Below are positions 53,915 to 63,942 of a stretch of 64,000 nt of DNA, piece after piece. The notes below the pieces were generated by a model. It did not search any database, was not told the origin of the DNA, and saw only the letters and a program-made list of their open reading frames with translations. This stretch comes from CAYOEV01 sp964403075 (GTDB lineage Bacteria > Bacteroidota > Bacteroidia > Cytophagales > Cyclobacteriaceae). The position numbers and the translations under genes were made by a program. How positions within the stretch are numbered: the stretch's first letter is position 1; every line of letters begins with the position of its first letter. The stretch spans positions 1-64,000 of the forward strand of contig CAYOEV010000011.1 of assembly GCA_964403075.1 (NCBI GenBank), given 5' to 3'.

Positions 53915-55296
53915 CCCAGAATTTTTAGCATAGAGGCACTCGTCTGTTCTTCGGCAAAAAGAAAATGTTCTATTTCACCCGCATCATTTTTTCTTAACAT
54001 TACATGTTGTGGGGCCGGAATTAGACAATGTTGTATACCACCGTATCCACCCAGGGATTCTTGGTAGGCACCATTATGAAAAAAACCAAAATATAAAGTT
54101 TCGTTGCTTTTGATTTCGGGTAGAAACACCTCTGTGATGTGCGCTTCTGAATCGTAATAATCCATGCTGTCGCAGGTGAGGCCGCCGATATTTACTTTAT
54201 GGAATTTGTTATTCCAATTGTTTACGGGCAAAAGGATGAATTTCTCGTTGACTCCCCATACATCTGGCATGTGGGTAATGAATGATCCATCCATCATGTA
54301 CCAGAGTTCTTTGTCATTCTGTAGCTTCTGGTCTAAGACAGAATAAATAGTGGCCCCACTTTCACCTACCGTGTAGCTTCCAAACTCCGTAAAAATGTTG
54401 GGTACGGGGACATGGTTTTTGTTGCAAATCCATTGAATATTTTCAATGATTTGCTCTGCCATGTATTTATAGTCGTATTCAAAGTACAATGAATTTCGGA
54501 TAGGAAATCCGCCTCCAATATCCACCGCTGTGAGCTCCGGACATATTTTTTTTAGTTTACAATATAACTGAATAAATCGGCTCAACTCACTCCAGTAGTA
54601 AGCGGTATCCTTAATGCCTGTATTGATAAAATAGTGAAGCATCTTGAGCTCGAACTTGGGATTATCTTTGATGCGTGACAGGTACAAATCCACCACGTCG
54701 TCGTAGCGGATCCCCAATCTGCTGGTATAAAAAGAAAAATTGGGCTCCTCATCTGCGGCCACTCGAATGCCCAGTTGTGCGATGGTTTCAAGTTCTGATT
54801 CATAATAATCTATCTCCGAAAGATTGTCAAGGATGGGCATGCAATACGTGAAACCTTTGTTAATCAAGTTGATAATCCCTTTTAGGTAGGGCTTGGTTTT
54901 GTAACCATTGCATATAATGTACAGGTCTTTTCGCAGATGACCTGACTGATGTAGGCTCGAGACAAGCTCCGTGTCAAAAGCAGAGGAGGTCTCGATGTGT
55001 GCACCGGTGGCAAGAATTTCTTGAACAATTGGTTTGAAGTGAGAGGATTTGGTGCAATAACAATAAATATATTGGCCATCGTAGTGATACTTTTGAATGG
55101 CATCATTAAAGATTGTTCGCGCAAAACTTATATTGGCACTGAGTTTGGGAAGATAAGTTAATCTCAAAGGTGTGCCGTAGGTTTTGATCAGCTCCATGAG
55201 TGCCACACCGTGAAAGGCTAGCTCATTGTGATTCACATGAAATTCCTGTGTTGGAAAATCAAAAGTCTGATGGATCAGGTCAGCGTAAGATTTCAT
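53908..55296 (-). CDS. speA: Biosynthetic arginine decarboxylase, short form
   Basis: PLP-dependent enzyme of 462 residues, fold type III, of the arginine/ornithine/diaminopimelate decarboxylase group. The Schiff-base Lys is probably Lys83 in YCYCTKSSHFKPI. The barrel region shows TGAHIETSSAFDTELV and VDIGGGFPIRN (phosphate-binding Gly loop), and the C-terminal domain has FGFFHNGAYQESLGG. It is well below the 630-residue proteobacterial SpeA and matches the shorter Bacteroidota form. It likely makes agmatine from arginine. Convergent 7-nt overlap with the GmhB gene; divergent from the arginase gene by 105 bp. Confidence 0.9.
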   Translation of the reverse strand: MKSYADLIHQTFDFPTQEFHVNHNELAFHGVALMELIKTYGTPLRLTYLPKLSANISFARTIFNDAIQKYHYDGQYIYCYCTKSSHFKPIVQEILATGAHIETSSAFDTELVSSLHQSGHLRKDLYIICNGYKTKPYLKGIINLINKGFTYCMPILDNLSEIDYYESELETIAQLGIRVAADEEPNFSFYTSRLGIRYDDVVDLYLSRIKDNPKFELKMLHYFINTGIKDTAYYWSELSRFIQLYCKLKKICPELTAVDIGGGFPIRNSLYFEYDYKYMAEQIIENIQWICNKNHVPVPNIFTEFGSYTVGESGATIYSVLDQKLQNDKELWYMMDGSFITHMPDVWGVNEKFILLPVNNWNNKFHKVNIGGLTCDSMDYYDSEAHITEVFLPEIKSNETLYFGFFHNGAYQESLGGYGGIQHCLIPAPQHVMLRKNDAGEIEHFLFAEEQTSASMLKILGY

Positions 55297-55377
55297 ATCA
55301 GCGGGTGCGCAAAAGTAATGGTCTCATGCGATTCGGAATAATAATTTCTGAAAGTTAACAGTCTAGACAAAACACAT

Positions 55378-55385
55378 ATTTTTGC
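55378..55385 (+). promoter_or_regulatory. Candidate Bacteroidota promoter -7 box
   Basis: TATTTTTG fits the TAnnTTTG -7 consensus used by the Bacteroidota housekeeping sigma factor. It lies 16 bp before the arginase start. No good TTTG -33 box was found upstream, so confidence is moderate. Confidence 0.5.
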
Positions 55386-55401
55386 AGATCATTTCCCCTA
55401 C

Positions 55402-56349
55402 ATGAGTAAAATTAAAATCATAGAAGTACGATCCGAATTAGGTGCGGGCACCAGAGGGGCCAGCCTTGGCATCGATGCTTTAAAGATTGCCAGTGTGAAC
55501 CAAGGATCGAAACTCTTCGCCCAAATCGCCACCGAAGCGCTGCCTACAGATAACAAAGCCTTGTATGAGCGCGAAATTTATGAAAATGCTCGTCGCATTC
55601 GCGACATCAAGGAAGTAGAAGAACTGGTATGTTCCTCAGTGTCCCATACTTTGTTGTCTGATAATTTTCCCATTGTCCTGGCTGGGGATCATTCCACGGC
55701 CGCAGGAACCATCATGGGAATGAAGCAGGCACAACCGAAAGGAAGGATTGGGGTCATCTGGATAGATGCACATGCTGACTTACATACCCCATGGACGACC
55801 CCTTCTGGAAACATGCACGGCATGCCTTTGGCCATGTGTTTGGGTATCAACAATGAAGACCAAAACGTCAATGAAGTAGAGGAGGAAGTGGCAAGGGCCT
55901 GGAAGGAAATGCAGCAGATTGGAGGTCCGGGACCAAAGGTTGATGCAGCCGACATTGTGTTCATAGGACTAAGGGATACGGAAGGACCGGAGGACCATAT
56001 CATACAAAAGCAAGGGATGCAGGTATATCGTGTGAAGGATGTAATCGAGAAAGGTCCAGCACGAATTGTGGAAGCGACGTTACAATACCTGTCGGCCTGC
56101 GATTGGTTGTATGTATCCTTTGATGTAGACAGTATGGATCCGACCATAAGCATGGGAACAGGAACACCTGTTTCGGATGGTTTGTCTTTTGAGCAAGCAC
56201 TGGCATTGAATGAAGGCTTTATGCAGTCTCCCCAGTTGGCCTGTTGGGAGATGGCAGAGGTGAACCCAACGCTAGACATGAAGAATCGGATGGCAGAAAC
56301 TGCATTTCAAATTCTAGATCGCGTGGTTACACTAAGGAAAAATGATTGA
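55402..56349 (+). CDS. rocF: Arginase
   Basis: Manganese-dependent arginine hydrolase of 315 residues. Ligand motifs: AGDHSTAAG, WIDAHADLHTPWTTPSGNMHGMP and VSFDVDSMDPTISMG. The TTPSGNMHG stretch favours arginase over agmatinase. C-terminal WEMAEVNPTLD replaces the usual EVNP motif only slightly. It stands opposite the arginine decarboxylase gene and overlaps argS by 8 nt. Together they put arginine degradation, decarboxylation and charging in one locus. Confidence 0.92.
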   Translation: MSKIKIIEVRSELGAGTRGASLGIDALKIASVNQGSKLFAQIATEALPTDNKALYEREIYENARRIRDIKEVEELVCSSVSHTLLSDNFPIVLAGDHSTAAGTIMGMKQAQPKGRIGVIWIDAHADLHTPWTTPSGNMHGMPLAMCLGINNEDQNVNEVEEEVARAWKEMQQIGGPGPKVDAADIVFIGLRDTEGPEDHIIQKQGMQVYRVKDVIEKGPARIVEATLQYLSACDWLYVSFDVDSMDPTISMGTGTPVSDGLSFEQALALNEGFMQSPQLACWEMAEVNPTLDMKNRMAETAFQILDRVVTLRKND

Positions 56350-58120
56350 AGAAGCGTTGAGTACTTATTTGTCCGAGGGTCTGAAAGACGAGTTTGGAAT
56401 TAAAAATCCAGAGATTGTTTTACAACCTACACGAAAGGAATTCGAAGGCAATCTGACCTTCGTCGTCTTCCCTTTTCTGAAAGAGGCACATTGTAAACCT
56501 GAGGAATTGGCCAGGCGATTGGGGGAATACCTAAAAACAAAAGCTTCAGCGTGGGTAGCAGATTACAATGTGGTCAAGGGATTTTTAAATGTATCTATTC
56601 AACCCCAACAGTGGCTGCGTACGTTGAGCTTGATCAATGAGGACCCTGATTGGGGTAAGTTGCCCACCAATGGTCGTCAGGTGATGGTGGAGTTCTCTTC
56701 GCCCAACACCAACAAACCTTTGCACCTGGGCCATTTGAGAAATAATTTTCTTGGCGACAGTGTGGCCCGAATTCTGGAGGCCGCAGGGTTTAAGGTCAAT
56801 AAAGTAAACCTGGTCAATGACCGCGGCATTCACATATGTAAGTCCATGTATGCGTACCGGCAGTTAGGAAAGGGAGAAACGCCTCAGACAGCCGGCATCA
56901 AAGGCGATCATCTGGTGGGGAAATACTATGTACTCTTCGATAAGCAGTATCGTAAGGAAGTCTCAGACCTTGTGGCATCAGGTGTCGATGCGGAAGAAGC
57001 GAGGAAGTCGGCAGCGGCTATTTTGCAGGCCCAAGAACTTTTGAAGAAATGGGAAGCTGATGACCCAGAAACGGTATCGTTGTGGAAACAAATGAATGGT
57101 TGGGTCTATGAAGGTTTTGAGCTGACCTACCACACCATGGGGGTAACATTTGACCAATATTATTACGAGTCCGATACCTATTTGTTAGGCAAAGACCTGG
57201 TTAATGAAGGCCTGGAAAAAGAGGTGTTTTATAAAAAATCCGACGGTTCGGTTTGGGTAGACCTTTCGGAGGAGGGCCTTGACCATAAGCTGGTACTGCG
57301 TGCAGATGGAACGTCTGTGTACATGACGCAGGACATGGGTACATGCGAATTAAAATACAAAAACTTTCCATTTGATCAGTCGGTGTATGTGGTGGGTAAC
57401 GAACAGGACTACCATTTTCAGGTCTTGTTCCTAATTATGAAAAAGTTGGAGCGAACCTACGCCGATGGCCTGTATCACCTATCCTATGGGATGGTAGATT
57501 TGCCATCTGGTAAGATGAAATCGAGAGAGGGAACGGTCGTCGATGCCGATGATTTGATGCAGCAAATGTTTGATACAGCGGAGAAGCATACGCGTGAATT
57601 AGGTAAAGTTGAAGGTCTGACCGCAGAGGAGGCGCATACGTTATATCGTACCATCGGGTTAGGCGCACTGAAGTATTACCTCCTTCGGGTAGATCCTAGA
57701 AAACGCATGTTGTTTAACCCGGAACAATCCATAGAATTTCAGGGCGATACCGGCCCGTTTATTCAGTATACCCATGCTCGGATTGCGGCCATTCGCCGTA
57801 AGCAAGAAGCACTGGGCATCGGGTCAATCCCTCTCAAATACACCGGACAATTAGCGATTAGAGAGGCTCATCTCATCCATCTACTTTCAGGTTTTCCGGC
57901 CACACTTGCCACAGCGGCAAAGGAGTATTCACCGGCCCTTGTGGCACAATATTGTTTTGAACTTTCCAAAGCGTACAATGGATTTTATCAGGAGTACCCA
58001 ATTTTTGGTGAACCAAATGAACAGATAAAAATGGTTCGCTTGGCCATAACAAGGGCCACCGGGGAAACCCTGAGAATAGGTATGAATTTGTTGGGTATTT
58101 CGGTACCTGAAAGAATGTAA
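56342..58120 (+). CDS. argS: Arginyl-tRNA synthetase
   Basis: Charges tRNA-Arg. The protein of 592 residues has an N-terminal Add1 domain, the HIGH-type motif SSPNTNKPLHLGHLRNN, a KMSKS-like LPSGKMKSREGTVV, and the C-terminal anticodon-binding domain starting about residue 465 (PFIQYTHARIAAI). Length is normal. It overlaps arginase by 8 nt and is followed by menA after 1 bp, so the three are cotranscribed. Confidence 0.98.
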   Translation: MIEEALSTYLSEGLKDEFGIKNPEIVLQPTRKEFEGNLTFVVFPFLKEAHCKPEELARRLGEYLKTKASAWVADYNVVKGFLNVSIQPQQWLRTLSLINEDPDWGKLPTNGRQVMVEFSSPNTNKPLHLGHLRNNFLGDSVARILEAAGFKVNKVNLVNDRGIHICKSMYAYRQLGKGETPQTAGIKGDHLVGKYYVLFDKQYRKEVSDLVASGVDAEEARKSAAAILQAQELLKKWEADDPETVSLWKQMNGWVYEGFELTYHTMGVTFDQYYYESDTYLLGKDLVNEGLEKEVFYKKSDGSVWVDLSEEGLDHKLVLRADGTSVYMTQDMGTCELKYKNFPFDQSVYVVGNEQDYHFQVLFLIMKKLERTYADGLYHLSYGMVDLPSGKMKSREGTVVDADDLMQQMFDTAEKHTRELGKVEGLTAEEAHTLYRTIGLGALKYYLLRVDPRKRMLFNPEQSIEFQGDTGPFIQYTHARIAAIRRKQEALGIGSIPLKYTGQLAIREAHLIHLLSGFPATLATAAKEYSPALVAQYCFELSKAYNGFYQEYPIFGEPNEQIKMVRLAITRATGETLRIGMNLLGISVPERM

Positions 58121-58121
58121 A

Positions 58122-59012
58122 ATGAAGCATTGGATACAGGCAGCTAGGTTACGTACTCTTCCGTTGGCTTTCGCTTGTTTGGGTATGGGCGCCATACTTG
58201 CAGCCATGGAGCAGGCGTGGGACCCGGTTATTTTTATTTTGTCGCTGGCCACTGCGTGCTTATTGCAGATACTTTCAAATCTTGCCAATGATTATGGAGA
58301 TGCAGCCTCAGGGGTTGACGGTGAGCACCGAGAGGGGCCATTGCGTCAAGTACAGTCTGGCCGGATTGGCAGGGATAGCATGAAAAAGGCCATTATTATG
58401 GTGGGCCTGCTCGCCCTCGCAGTGGGTTCATCCTTACTCATCTATGTTTTTCATGCAGATTGGCTGCCAATGTCGCTGTTTATGTGTGTGGGGCTGTTGT
58501 CCATTTGGGCAGCAATCGGTTACACAGTAGGCGATAATCCTTATGGTTATATAGGTTTGGGAGATTTGTTTGTACTGCTATTTTTTGGCTGGGTATCTGT
58601 GATGGGCAGTTATGTGCTTTATACAGGTCGTTGGGAATGGCAATTACTTTTACCTGCCACTTCAGTGGGATTATTGGCAGTGGCTGTATTAAATGTGAAT
58701 AACATCCGTGACATGGACTCTGATAAGAAGGCCGGAAAAATATCTATTCCGGTTCGGTTGGGCAGAGCTCGAGCCATTGACTACCACTGGTCACTTTTAT
58801 TCTTGAGCATGATCTCTTTGCTCGCGTTTGGTTGGTTAAGCGGCCTAATGGGATGGGATTGGTTATTTTTATTGGCTTTCCCGTTTTTGTTGCGTCATGG
58901 ATATCTGGTGCAGCTTCGTTCAGCCAGTGGCCACCTTGACCCATTATTAAAGCAGATCGCACTGTTGACGCTACTCACAGTAGGCCTGTTTGGTATTGGC
59001 CAGTTGTTTTGA
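58122..59012 (+). CDS. menA: 1,4-dihydroxy-2-naphthoate polyprenyltransferase
   Basis: Membrane prenyltransferase of 296 residues for menaquinone synthesis. It has about eight helices, and the two Asp motifs NLANDYGDAASGVDGE and NVNNIRDMDSDKKAGKIS, which bind prenyl diphosphate through magnesium. Family length is normal. It is the last gene of the arginase-argS-menA unit, starting 1 bp after the argS stop. This is the only menaquinone gene in the window. Confidence 0.95.
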   Translation: MKHWIQAARLRTLPLAFACLGMGAILAAMEQAWDPVIFILSLATACLLQILSNLANDYGDAASGVDGEHREGPLRQVQSGRIGRDSMKKAIIMVGLLALAVGSSLLIYVFHADWLPMSLFMCVGLLSIWAAIGYTVGDNPYGYIGLGDLFVLLFFGWVSVMGSYVLYTGRWEWQLLLPATSVGLLAVAVLNVNNIRDMDSDKKAGKISIPVRLGRARAIDYHWSLLFLSMISLLAFGWLSGLMGWDWLFLLAFPFLLRHGYLVQLRSASGHLDPLLKQIALLTLLTVGLFGIGQLF

Positions 59013-59067
59013 TGTTGCTTTAATTGCCCAATCCCTTTAACTTCCCATTGGATTTAAAAAAAGCAAA

Positions 59068-59913
59068 ATGAAAAGAATTTTGGTACCCTTCGATTTCTCT
59101 GAGACATCGAGGATGGCTATGGAATTTTCTCTACAGCTGTGCAGAAAAAATGCTGAAAATGCCGTCACTTTATTCAACGTCATAGAACAACCAAGTCAGG
59201 GTTCTTTCAAAACCATGGGCGTAAGTGATTATGATCCGATGGAGGTGGTTTACATTAAAAAATTGATAGAGAGAGTTCAGGAACAATTTGAAGGAATTGT
59301 AAGAGATGCGCAATACAGTGATGTTGAACTCAATTACAAGATTGTTCTCGGAAACCCATTTAAAGAAATTGATGATGAAATTACCACTGCTAAAATGGAT
59401 TTAATCGTAATGGGTACTTCCGGTTCTGAGGGGCTCGATGAATTTTTTGTAGGATCAAATGCGGAGAAAGTGGTCCGTCGTTCTTCCTGTCCGGTTATCA
59501 CACTGAAGGAGCCGGCCAATGTGGACGATATTGATGAAATCGTGTTTGCCACGGATTTCGAAGAAGTGGATGACCACTTTATGGACAAACTATTGCGGGT
59601 GCAGGAAACTTTTGGCGCTATGTTGAGAATTGTGCGAATCAACACCCCGGCAAATTTTGTGGATAGCAGCATCGACAATAAGCGTATGCGCACATTCATT
59701 GAGAAGTTTAAAATTGAAGATTGCTCCTTTGATGTGTTCAACTATTCGAATGAAGAAGATGGAATTATTGCCTATACCAAGGAAATAGATGCCCACATGA
59801 TTGCACTTGGCACGCACCAATCCAAGGGTGTGGGACATTTTCTTAAGGGTGGGAGCATTGCGGAAGATGTAGTGAATCACTCTCCCGTTCCCGTTTGGAC
59901 TTTTCACATTTAA
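59068..59913 (+). CDS. Universal stress protein, tandem UspA domains
   Basis: Cytoplasmic protein of 281 residues with two Usp domains. The first starts KRILVPFDFSETSRMAM and has the ATP-binding-type motif VMGTSGSEGLDEFFVGSNAE; the second contains ALGTHQSKGVGHFLKGGSIA. Usp proteins bind nucleotides and act in stress responses. The gene is 61 bp before the GH15 gene and may be regulated with it and the facing trehalose gene. Confidence 0.93.
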   Translation: MKRILVPFDFSETSRMAMEFSLQLCRKNAENAVTLFNVIEQPSQGSFKTMGVSDYDPMEVVYIKKLIERVQEQFEGIVRDAQYSDVELNYKIVLGNPFKEIDDEITTAKMDLIVMGTSGSEGLDEFFVGSNAEKVVRRSSCPVITLKEPANVDDIDEIVFATDFEEVDDHFMDKLLRVQETFGAMLRIVRINTPANFVDSSIDNKRMRTFIEKFKIEDCSFDVFNYSNEEDGIIAYTKEIDAHMIALGTHQSKGVGHFLKGGSIAEDVVNHSPVPVWTFHI

Positions 59914-59974
59914 ATTGGCATTTTCCTAAACGTGTATGACTGGTTGGCCGGATCAGTGAGCTTTTAACAAATAC

Positions 59975-61765
59975 ATGAGCAAGCATACCTACCCACATGG
60001 TTTAATTGGGAATTGTGGATTCTTAGCACTTATCAATGCAAATACCAATGTCGATTGGATGTGCCTTCCACGTTTCGACAGCTCTTTTGTTTTTGGAGCC
60101 CTCCTGGATGAAGACAAAGGAGGAGAATTCAGTATTCGACCTGCTCGAGAGCAATTCACATCCAGTCAGCGCTATGAGTGGAACACAAATATTCTTACTA
60201 CAGAGGTAAGTTATGGCGAACATACCTATTTAATCACGGATTTTGCACCCCGCTTCATGCAGGATGAGCGCATGTACAAACCCTTAATGCTCATTCGGAA
60301 AATTGAACCGGTCAATGGACTCCCACGCATACGCGTGGTGTGCAACCCTGTGGCTGATTACGGTGAGAAAAAACTGGATAGAGAAAGAGGCAGCAACCAT
60401 ATCCGATTTCTGGGCTTGAAAGAGCCATTACGCTTAACGACGAACATACCCTTGAACTATGTGTCTGATCACGCGGAGTTTGTATTGAATCAAACTTACT
60501 ATTTGGTAATGACTTACGGGGTACCTCTGGAAGGACCAGTGGTTGACACCTCGGAATCTTTCTTAAGGAAGTCAACCAGCTACTGGCAGTATTGGGTAAA
60601 GTCTACCAGTATTGGGCCGCTTTATCAAAAAGAAGTCATTCGGTCCGGATTGACTCTAAAAATTTGCCAGTTTGAAGACACAGGTGCCATTATTGCGTCT
60701 CCCACAACCAGTCTTCCGGAGGCTCCAGGCTCAGGGCGAAACTGGGATTATCGATATTGTTGGATGCGTGACTCTTATTATACCATCACAGCATTTAATA
60801 ATCTCGGACACTTCGAGGAAATGGAGCGTTATTTTTTGTATTTGTCGAATATTCCGGTAAAAGAAAACGACCGCATACAACCCCTATACGGCGTACTCGG
60901 AAATAATATACTGACGGAGAACATTCTTCCTTTGAGAGGTTATCAGGCGAATGAGCCAGTACGCATAGGTAATGACGCGTATACCCACATCCAGAACGAT
61001 GTGTACGGACAAATAGTAATGGCAATATTGCCTTTATTCCTGGACGAGCGGTTCAAAAACCAATTGAGTTCGCATGAAGAGCTGCTGGTCAACATCGTGG
61101 AAAAAATGGAACATACCGTAAATGAAGCGGACGCTGGTATCTGGGAGTTTCGAACGATCGCGCAACACCACGCTTACACCAACCTGTTTCAATGGGCAGG
61201 GGGCGCAGCTGCCTGCCGGGTAGCGCAAATGTTGGGTAATTCATCTTTGTCCAAGCGTGCAGAAATTGTCTCGAGAAAAGCTGCCAACTGGATTGAGCAT
61301 GCCTATTCGTACAAGAAGAATGGGTATGGACAGGCAGTAGAAAATGACCAAATGGATGCCAGCACCCTCCAATTAATCATCATGAATTACCTCCCGCACG
61401 GGTCGCAAAAGGCAAGAGAACATCTAGAAGCACTCGAAAGAGAGCTAAAGGCCGGAAAAGGTGCCTTTTACAGATACCGTGGGAAGGACGATTTTGGACT
61501 ACCTGGCACCACCTTCTTAATTTGTGGATTCTGGTATGCAGAAGCTTTGGCTTGTGTTGGTCGTATTCATGAAGCACAAGAGGCGTTCGAAGAATTGGCC
61601 GGGTACGGAAACCAGCTGGGGTTGCTAAGTGAGGATGTAGACTCTTCATCTGGCGCGCAATGGGGCAATTTCCCACAGGCTTACAGTCACCTGGGTCTGA
61701 TCAATGCGGCTTATCGAATCAATAATAAACTGAGTCCGGATTTTCTCGACGGCTACCGCTTTTAA
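59975..61765 (+). CDS. Glycoside hydrolase family 15 enzyme (glucoamylase or trehalase)
   Basis: Protein of 596 residues without signal peptide. N-terminal beta-rich domain with GNCGFLALINANTNVDWMCL; then an (alpha/alpha)6 barrel with the GH15 signature GRNWDYRYCWMRDSYYT and a later acidic motif GIWEFRTIAQHHAYT that may hold a catalytic Glu. Cytoplasmic members of this group include trehalases and glucoamylases. The neighbouring trehalose synthase/phosphatase gene makes trehalose the attractive substrate. Its stop overlaps the convergent trehalose gene by 4 nt. Confidence 0.9.
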   Translation: MSKHTYPHGLIGNCGFLALINANTNVDWMCLPRFDSSFVFGALLDEDKGGEFSIRPAREQFTSSQRYEWNTNILTTEVSYGEHTYLITDFAPRFMQDERMYKPLMLIRKIEPVNGLPRIRVVCNPVADYGEKKLDRERGSNHIRFLGLKEPLRLTTNIPLNYVSDHAEFVLNQTYYLVMTYGVPLEGPVVDTSESFLRKSTSYWQYWVKSTSIGPLYQKEVIRSGLTLKICQFEDTGAIIASPTTSLPEAPGSGRNWDYRYCWMRDSYYTITAFNNLGHFEEMERYFLYLSNIPVKENDRIQPLYGVLGNNILTENILPLRGYQANEPVRIGNDAYTHIQNDVYGQIVMAILPLFLDERFKNQLSSHEELLVNIVEKMEHTVNEADAGIWEFRTIAQHHAYTNLFQWAGGAAACRVAQMLGNSSLSKRAEIVSRKAANWIEHAYSYKKNGYGQAVENDQMDASTLQLIIMNYLPHGSQKAREHLEALERELKAGKGAFYRYRGKDDFGLPGTTFLICGFWYAEALACVGRIHEAQEAFEELAGYGNQLGLLSEDVDSSSGAQWGNFPQAYSHLGLINAAYRINNKLSPDFLDGYRF

Positions 61766-63942
61766 TTACCATTTACCAAAGCAGTCAGAAGTTGATGTAC
61801 ATTTTCATGGTCTTTTGTGGAGTATTGGGCGTGAGAGTTACTGTGTCCCACACTGATGGTGTAAGCGTCTGTATTCAATAATGCCTCAAACATGTACTCG
61901 TCTGTTCGGTCGTCGCCCAGTGCCAAAACAAAGGAGGGTTTGTACTTAGTATAAAACTCTTTCGCAATTTTTCCTTTGTTGGTGGCGGAAGGTTTCACTT
62001 CCACGATGTGTCTGCCCTCCATAATGTCCAAATCTTTCTCTTTCATGTACTTTACATGACTAAAGAGCTCAGAGGACCGCAGATTACCAAGTCCTTTTTC
62101 GACTTTGCGGTAGTGCCATACAAGGGCATGGTTCTTTTCTTCCAAATAGGACCCAGGTGTCCGTTCTACATAAAAGTTTATGATGTCTTTAACATCCCTT
62201 TTCCATTCATTTGAAGAAAGTTCAGGATTCAGCCGCCACTCACTTCCAAGCTCTTTCAACCAGGCGCCATGTTCAGCAACCAACTGGATATTCAATTCAC
62301 CCAGCCACCGATCTAAATCTTTAGGTTTTCTTCCGCTGATGACCACAATGGTATTCCGGTCGTCTTTTTTGAGTTTTGAAAGTGTATTTAATAAAGAATC
62401 GGAGGGGGCACATTCTTCAGGATTGTCGCGGTGAGGCACAAGAGTGCCGTCATAGTCGAGCAAGATCAGACGTCGTTTCGCATGGTTGTAGTCCTTCACT
62501 ATGGTGGAGGTGAGAGCTGCATCCAGAACCGATGTGTCCATTTCCCGTTGCTTTTCTTTTACCTTTTCCAGGTTGTTAACGAACAGTCGGACCCAATTGA
62601 ATATGTTGTACTTTTTCACCGTTTCCTGCATGATGGTTAGCCGGCGTATCTGCTCCTCCTCGGGCATCTCTAGTGCCATTCGAATCGATTCTACAAGTTG
62701 TTTTTGATCGTTGGGGTTGACAAGCACGGCATCGGATAGTTCCTTGGCCGCACCTGCCATTTCACTCAAAATCAAAACGCCCTTCTTGTCTGTTTTAGAA
62801 GCAATGAATTCCTTACAGACCAGGTTCATCCCATCGCGCATTGGAGTGATCATGGCTACTTCGCACATGCGGTAAAATGCAGAGAGTGCCTCCAATGGAA
62901 AGCTGCGGTAGAAGTAACGAACGGGTTGCCAACTTACCCGACTGAAGCGGCCATTGATTTTACCTACCAATTCATCAATTTCTTCTTTGAGGCTTTGATA
63001 ACTGGGCACTTTATCTCTAGATGGAACCACAACAAGAAACAAAGAAACTCCCTCGATGTAGGCTGGATATTTTTCTAAAAAACTCTCGAAAGCGCGCAGT
63101 CTCATGTTGATTCCTTTGGAGTAATCCAGTCGATCCACCGACAAAATCAGGCGGTCGCTTAAGGTTTCCCTATATCTATCTTCACGCGCTTTGGCTTCTT
63201 GACTAGCGGCACTGGATGCATACTTGTCGTAGTCAATACCCATGGGTAGTGAGTCGATCACAACCAGACGCTCTTTGTATTGCACTTCATTTTTCTCGTA
63301 ACTTAATCCAACAAGCCGGTGCACGCTACTCATGAAGTGCCGCATGTCGTCATAAGTATGAAAGGCAATGTAGTCAGCGCCCAACATGCCTTCCAGTAGT
63401 TTTTTCCGCCAGGGTATCATGCGAAATACCTCGTAAGAGGGAAAAGGAATGTGCTGAAAGAAGCCAATGGAAAGTTCTGGCTGAATTTCCCGTAACATAC
63501 CGGGAAGTAAAAGCAACTGGTAATCGTGCACCCAAATTAAATCACCGGGCTCTAGATGTTCAGCAACAGCCTTGGCAAACTTTTGATTTACGCGCTGATA
63601 AGCTTCCCAGTGATCTTCATTGAACTGTATGTATTGAACGAAATAGTGAAAAGCCGGCCACAGGGTTTGGTTACTGAAACCTAAGTAGTAATCCTTAACT
63701 TCCGAACTTGTGAGGAAAACGGGTGCCATGTCTTGCAGTTGCAGTTTTTTGCGCGCTGTTTTCATCTGGGACTCCTCTTCAAAGGCCATACCTGGCCACC
63801 CGATCCACAAGTTGTTCTCACCTTTAAAAATTGAACCTAAACCCGTAGCAAGCCCCCCTTCACTTTTTTTATAGACTAGTTCTCCTCCTTTCGACTCAAT
63901 GCGAACGGGCAATCGATTGGAAATGATAATGGTTTTTGACAT
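61762..63942 (-). CDS. Bifunctional trehalose-6-phosphate synthase/phosphatase
   Basis: Fusion of 726 residues. Residues 1-470 are a GT20 synthase (OtsA) with ISNRLPVRIE, EGGLATGLGSIF, WVHDYQLLLLPGML and DRLDYSKGINMRL. From about 500 a HAD phosphatase (OtsB) follows with LILLDYDGTLVPHRDNPEE, VVISGRKPKDLDRW and ALGDDRTDEYMFEAL. The single protein would turn UDP-glucose and glucose-6-phosphate into trehalose. It is convergent with the GH15 gene, so synthesis and probable breakdown are encoded face to face. The first 58 bp upstream reach the window edge, and no promoter was seen there. Confidence 0.97.
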   Translation of the reverse strand: MSKTIIISNRLPVRIESKGGELVYKKSEGGLATGLGSIFKGENNLWIGWPGMAFEEESQMKTARKKLQLQDMAPVFLTSSEVKDYYLGFSNQTLWPAFHYFVQYIQFNEDHWEAYQRVNQKFAKAVAEHLEPGDLIWVHDYQLLLLPGMLREIQPELSIGFFQHIPFPSYEVFRMIPWRKKLLEGMLGADYIAFHTYDDMRHFMSSVHRLVGLSYEKNEVQYKERLVVIDSLPMGIDYDKYASSAASQEAKAREDRYRETLSDRLILSVDRLDYSKGINMRLRAFESFLEKYPAYIEGVSLFLVVVPSRDKVPSYQSLKEEIDELVGKINGRFSRVSWQPVRYFYRSFPLEALSAFYRMCEVAMITPMRDGMNLVCKEFIASKTDKKGVLILSEMAGAAKELSDAVLVNPNDQKQLVESIRMALEMPEEEQIRRLTIMQETVKKYNIFNWVRLFVNNLEKVKEKQREMDTSVLDAALTSTIVKDYNHAKRRLILLDYDGTLVPHRDNPEECAPSDSLLNTLSKLKKDDRNTIVVISGRKPKDLDRWLGELNIQLVAEHGAWLKELGSEWRLNPELSSNEWKRDVKDIINFYVERTPGSYLEEKNHALVWHYRKVEKGLGNLRSSELFSHVKYMKEKDLDIMEGRHIVEVKPSATNKGKIAKEFYTKYKPSFVLALGDDRTDEYMFEALLNTDAYTISVGHSNSHAQYSTKDHENVHQLLTALVNGN

